Origin: Methanobacteriota archaeon
GTDB taxonomy: Archaea > Thermoplasmatota > Thermoplasmata > RBG-16-68-12
Assembly: GCA_005879015.1 (NCBI GenBank)
Contig: VBMC01000109.1
Coordinates: 1 to 7,045 of the forward strand
Length of the DNA: 7,045 nt
Direction of reading: 5' to 3'
Of the stretch, positions 4,636-7,045 are shown piece after piece; the first letter of the stretch is position 1; the number at the start of each line of letters is the position of its first letter. Below the pieces are notes generated by a model that had not been told where the DNA came from, ran no database searches, and saw only the letters and a program-made list of their open reading frames with translations. Position numbers and translations under genes: made by a program.

Positions 4636-5697
4636 ATGCATCCGTTGGCGTTTCCCCGCCGGGCCACATGGCTCCTCGTTTCCATTCTCGTCGTCGCGGT
4701 CCTTAACGGGATGGCCTTGCGTGTGGGGGCCGCCCTCTCCAAGCCAACTTATTCGACGGGCGACCGCTGGGTGTATGTCCTCGATGGCTCCCTCAATGCA
4801 TTCCCTAATTTGAATTCAAGTCAGACGGGGGCGTTCCATTTCGATCTCGTCGGTCGTGTGGAGGTCAACGTCCTCGGTCCCTCCTCAGTCCTCTCCGGGA
4901 GCGTTCCGATCCCGGTCGTCGCGGTCGATACGAGCGCGTCCGGCTTCTTGAACGGGACCTTCGCGGTCCCGAATGTGGGAACCGCCCACGTGACCGGTAC
5001 GTTCACAACTCGGACATCGGAGATCTGGGAGGACCGGGCGTACCTCCCGATTCGATCGAACACGACCACTTCGTACTCGGCCGACGTGACGCTCGGATTC
5101 TCGACGCCGCTCACGGCGACGGTGCGGGTAAACGCAAGCGCCTCCGCGGCCACGATCCCGCCATTCGAGCTCGAGGTCGGCCAGAATGCTAGCACGGCGC
5201 TTCAGACGCACCTGATCGTGAATTCCACGTTCACAGCTGCCGGCCGTACGCAGAGTTCGGAGAATCGGACCGATGTCTCCTCCGTCTGGCGTCGCGAGGT
5301 CTTGTCTCGGGAGAGCGTCACGGTCGAGGTGGGAACCTTCACCGCGTACAAGCTGAATCAGACGGTCGGGAGTTTCCCGGGCATCGGCGGCATTTCCGGC
5401 GGAACCAACGAGACCGCCTACTTCTCGAATGAGACCGGATATTATGTGAAGCGCGACGCGTACGCGAACGGGACGCATGTGGCAGAGATGCGGCTGAAGT
5501 CCTACTCGTTCGGTGCCAAAGGGTCCACCTTTGGTCTCATCGACTGGTTGCTCCTCGTCGCGGCCGCGGCGGTGGGGGTTGTCCTCGTCCTGACTTATTG
5601 GAAACGCCGAAAGAAACGAATCCCAGAACCGCCATCGGGCGCATCGGAGCCGACGAGGGTCGAGAGGACACGGGGAGGGAACGACGGTACTCATTGA
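4636..5697 (+). CDS. Membrane-anchored, sequon-rich extracellular protein of unknown function
   Basis: The family is not recognised. The 353-residue product has an N-terminal hydrophobic segment (about 11-29, signal peptide or anchor) after a short positive stretch, and a long extracellular part rich in Ser, Thr, Val and Gly that looks all-beta. A C-terminal membrane helix (about 300-321) follows, and then a basic cytoplasmic tail, KRRKKR. Eleven N-x-S/T sequons (Asn 60, 106, 142, 166, 184, 196, 210, 241, 258, 265, 278) all lie between the two hydrophobic segments, fitting archaeal N-glycosylation outside the cell. The stretch VEVGTFTAYKLN (230-241) with a later ETGYYVKRDAY (265-275) recalls extracellular beta domains with a GTF-x-x-Y/W-Y-x-x-x-x-G-Y-Y-V-K pattern; this is resemblance only. 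An in-frame GTG at 4621 would add five residues, but promoter spacing favours ATG 4636. Its stop is 19 bases before the ATPase frame's first GTG and inside that frame's likely N-terminal coding, so the genes are probably co-transcribed and coupled. It could be an accessory or receptor subunit of the exporter. Confidence 0.75.
   Translation: MHPLAFPRRATWLLVSILVVAVLNGMALRVGAALSKPTYSTGDRWVYVLDGSLNAFPNLNSSQTGAFHFDLVGRVEVNVLGPSSVLSGSVPIPVVAVDTSASGFLNGTFAVPNVGTAHVTGTFTTRTSEIWEDRAYLPIRSNTTTSYSADVTLGFSTPLTATVRVNASASAATIPPFELEVGQNASTALQTHLIVNSTFTAAGRTQSSENRTDVSSVWRREVLSRESVTVEVGTFTAYKLNQTVGSFPGIGGISGGTNETAYFSNETGYYVKRDAYANGTHVAEMRLKSYSFGAKGSTFGLIDWLLLVAAAAVGVVLVLTYWKRRKKRIPEPPSGASEPTRVERTRGGNDGTH
5674..5679 (+). 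promoter_or_regulatory. Shine-Dalgarno-like site pointing to an unusual ATPase start
   Basis: GGAGGG lies inside the end of the surface-protein gene. It is 7 bases before GTA (5687), 13 before ATT (5693) and 37 before GTG (5717). A ribosome binding site is normally 5-10 bases from the start, so this site fits initiation near 5687-5693 rather than at the first standard codon. Confidence 0.4.
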
Positions 5698-5716
5698 GAC
5701 CGCCGGGCTGACGAAG

Positions 5717-6604
5717 GTGTTCGGCGAGGTTCACGCCGTCGACGACCTGAGCGTCGCGATTCCGGAGGGAGCGATCGGCCTCGTCGGGCCGAACGGCGCG
5801 GGGAAGACGACCTTCTTGCGTCTCCTCCTTGGACTCGTCCGCCCGACCACGGGAACCGCGAAAGTTCTGGGTCACAGCATCGCGGAAGGCGTCCCCGTCC
5901 GTGAGCGGATCGGCTACATGCCCGAGCACGATTGCCTCATCCCGGACATGACCGGCGTGGGACTCGTGACGTACATGGGGCGAGTGAGCGGGCTCGACGC
6001 CGACACAGCGATCAGTCGCGCTCACGACGTACTTCAATTCGTCGGAGTCGAGGAAGAGCGCTACCGCAAGATCGCGGAATACTCGACCGGCATGAAGCAG
6101 AAGATCAAGCTGGCCCAAGCAATGGTCCACGACCCGCAGCTGTACATCTTCGACGAGCCGACGACCGGACTCGACCCGCGCGGCCGCACGGAGATGCTCG
6201 ACCTCGTTCGCGTGATCGCGCGCTCTCCTGGCCGCAACGTGGTCTTGTCGAGCCACCTCCTCCCCGATGTCGAGACGATCTGCAAGTACATCGTGATCCT
6301 CGACGGCGGGCACCAGATTGCGGCGGGCGAGCTGAGCCAACTCCTCAGCGGTTCCGCGGACCGCTTGCGGATCGACGTTCGGGGCGACCGGGAGGCGTTC
6401 GCGCGGCGGCTCCGGGAGGCGGGACTGGAGGCCGATGCAACGTCGTCGGGCGTGCATGTGGCGCGCAAGCTGGGAGTCGAGGCCGCGATCTTCCAGACCG
6501 CGAAGGCCCTCGGTGTCGAGGTGCGGTACATGGGTCGGGAGATACGGAGCCTCGAGGAATTCTTCCTTGAGCTCGTCCAGCGAAACGAGGTCCGGGGTGC
6601 GTAG
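5717..6604 (+). CDS. ABC transporter ATP-binding protein (ABC-2 exporter type)
   Basis: The cytoplasmic ATPase subunit of an ABC-2-type exporter. From the GTG at 5717 it has 295 residues: Walker A GPNGAGKTT (24-32), the Q-loop region IGYMPEHD (65-72), signature STGMKQ (123-128), Walker B LYIFDEP (142-148), D-loop GLDP (151-154) and switch His180 in LSSHLL. The C-terminal 85 residues form the usual extra domain of drug- and lipid-type exporters. The Q-loop position carries Glu70 where Gln is usual. The first conserved strand of the family (LIETAGLTKVFG) is encoded upstream of 5717 in the same frame, yet no ATG, GTG or TTG exists between the upstream stop (5591-5593) and 5717. True initiation may be at GTA 5687, ATT 5693 or CTG 5708, or a base may be wrong. 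It follows the surface-protein gene and abuts the permease gene directly, so all three are likely one operon. The substrate is unknown. Confidence 0.9.
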   Translation: MFGEVHAVDDLSVAIPEGAIGLVGPNGAGKTTFLRLLLGLVRPTTGTAKVLGHSIAEGVPVRERIGYMPEHDCLIPDMTGVGLVTYMGRVSGLDADTAISRAHDVLQFVGVEEERYRKIAEYSTGMKQKIKLAQAMVHDPQLYIFDEPTTGLDPRGRTEMLDLVRVIARSPGRNVVLSSHLLPDVETICKYIVILDGGHQIAAGELSQLLSGSADRLRIDVRGDREAFARRLREAGLEADATSSGVHVARKLGVEAAIFQTAKALGVEVRYMGREIRSLEEFFLELVQRNEVRGA

Positions 6605-7045
6605 ATGTCGATCTCACTCCCGACGTACACTCGGCGAGAGATGCCGCTCCTCGGCCGTCGACATCGGCTTCGTGCGATCATCGTCACGGGGTTGCGGCGC
6701 GAGTTCAAGCGGCCCGCAACGATTGTAGCGACAGCCGTGGGCGTGGGCTTGGTTCTGGTCAGCTCCATCGTCTTTGTCCTCTTCTTGGGCGCTTTCTTGC
6801 CTGGCCAGGCACGAGACCTGAGCTTCTTCTTCGTTCCCGCTTCGAACGGCGCCATCCTGTTCTTCGTCACGCTCATGGCGTCGGTCGTCGGATCCGCGCT
6901 CATCGCCGATGATCTCAACTCCATGGCCCTCACACTCTATCTGAGCCGACCCATCACCCACGCGGACTATCTGATCGCGAAAGCCGCAACCCTCGCCCCT
7001 CTCATCTCCATGATCGCGGTGCTCCCTTTGGTCCTCACGCCCTTC
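6605..7045 (+). CDS. ABC-2-type permease, N-terminal part (cut by window end)
   Basis: The membrane subunit partnering the preceding ATPase. The ATG directly follows the ATPase stop (TAGATG, no gap), a sign of translational coupling, and the frame is open to the last base (147 residues seen). A basic cytoplasmic N-terminus (with RREFKRPATI at 31-40, resembling the coupling helix that begins many ABC-2 permeases) precedes membrane segment 1 (about 38-64). A short exposed loop and segment 2 (about 81-102) follow. Next comes ALTLYLSRPITHADYLIAKA at 108-127, which fits the LYxSRPxxxxxYLxxK element of ABC-2 membrane proteins, and then the start of segment 3. An internal ATG at 6641 would remove 12 residues, but the abutting ATG is preferred. 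The remaining segments and the substrate cannot be judged. Confidence 0.85.
   Translation, partial: MSISLPTYTRREMPLLGRRHRLRAIIVTGLRREFKRPATIVATAVGVGLVLVSSIVFVLFLGAFLPGQARDLSFFFVPASNGAILFFVTLMASVVGSALIADDLNSMALTLYLSRPITHADYLIAKAATLAPLISMIAVLPLVLTPF

Noticed and set aside
5537..6457. 306-residue minus-strand open frame opposite the ABC ATPase
   Set aside because: The plus strand carries every ABC motif; this frame has a low-complexity, His/Arg-rich composition and no recognisable fold.
6061..6933. 290-residue minus-strand open frame across the ATPase and permease
   Set aside because: It crosses the junction of two clearly coding plus-strand genes and is Ser/Arg-rich without motifs.
1..7045. 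CRISPR array, tRNA, rRNA, insertion sequence or integration site
   Set aside because: No regularly spaced repeats, cloverleaf, rRNA-like stretch, transposase motif or terminal inverted repeats were seen. Gene order and composition look uniform, without signs of a mobile island.

Overview
This high-GC window looks archaeal, most likely from an uncultured Thermoplasmatota-type organism. The grounds are TATA-like boxes about 28-34 bases ahead of start codons (short-leader or leaderless transcripts), an exported protein with 11 N-glycosylation sequons between its two membrane segments, and the overall style of the ABC transporter genes. No rRNA, tRNA, CRISPR array or insertion sequence was seen, so the taxonomic call is inference. 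Genes are packed tightly and no stretch longer than about 130 bases lacks one.

Left part (1-3003): a 549-residue DUF885-family putative metallopeptidase reads leftward (91-1740). Divergent from it is a peptidase-type amidohydrolase (1856-3003, related to Xaa-Pro/Xaa-Arg dipeptidases). The two form a peptide-hydrolase pair around a shared 115-base intergenic region. The amidohydrolase is broken: about 33 codons including the strand-5 metal-ligand histidine are missing at about position 2454, and the reading frame changes at that point.

Middle part (3000-4557): a DsbA/FrnE-like thioredoxin-fold protein with an added C-terminal winged-helix-like domain reads leftward (3000-3866). Its stop codon overlaps that of the amidohydrolase tail to tail. 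A divergent class I SAM-dependent methyltransferase follows (3994-4557). The 127-base region between the two starts holds a box for each gene and a perfect GTGGGG/CCCCAC inverted repeat.

Right part (4595-7045): a rightward unit of a membrane-anchored, sequon-rich extracellular protein (4636-5697), an ABC ATPase (5717-6604) and an ABC-2-type permease cut by the window end (6605-7045). It starts behind a box sharing a 13-mer with the DUF885 gene promoter. The ATPase has no ATG, GTG or TTG upstream of its first conserved strand, so it may start at an unusual codon. The three genes plausibly form one exporter with an associated surface protein.

No clearly new multi-gene system is evident. The best leads are the amidohydrolase deletion, the DsbA-winged helix fusion with a displaced CxxC, the ATPase start problem and the surface protein/exporter operon.
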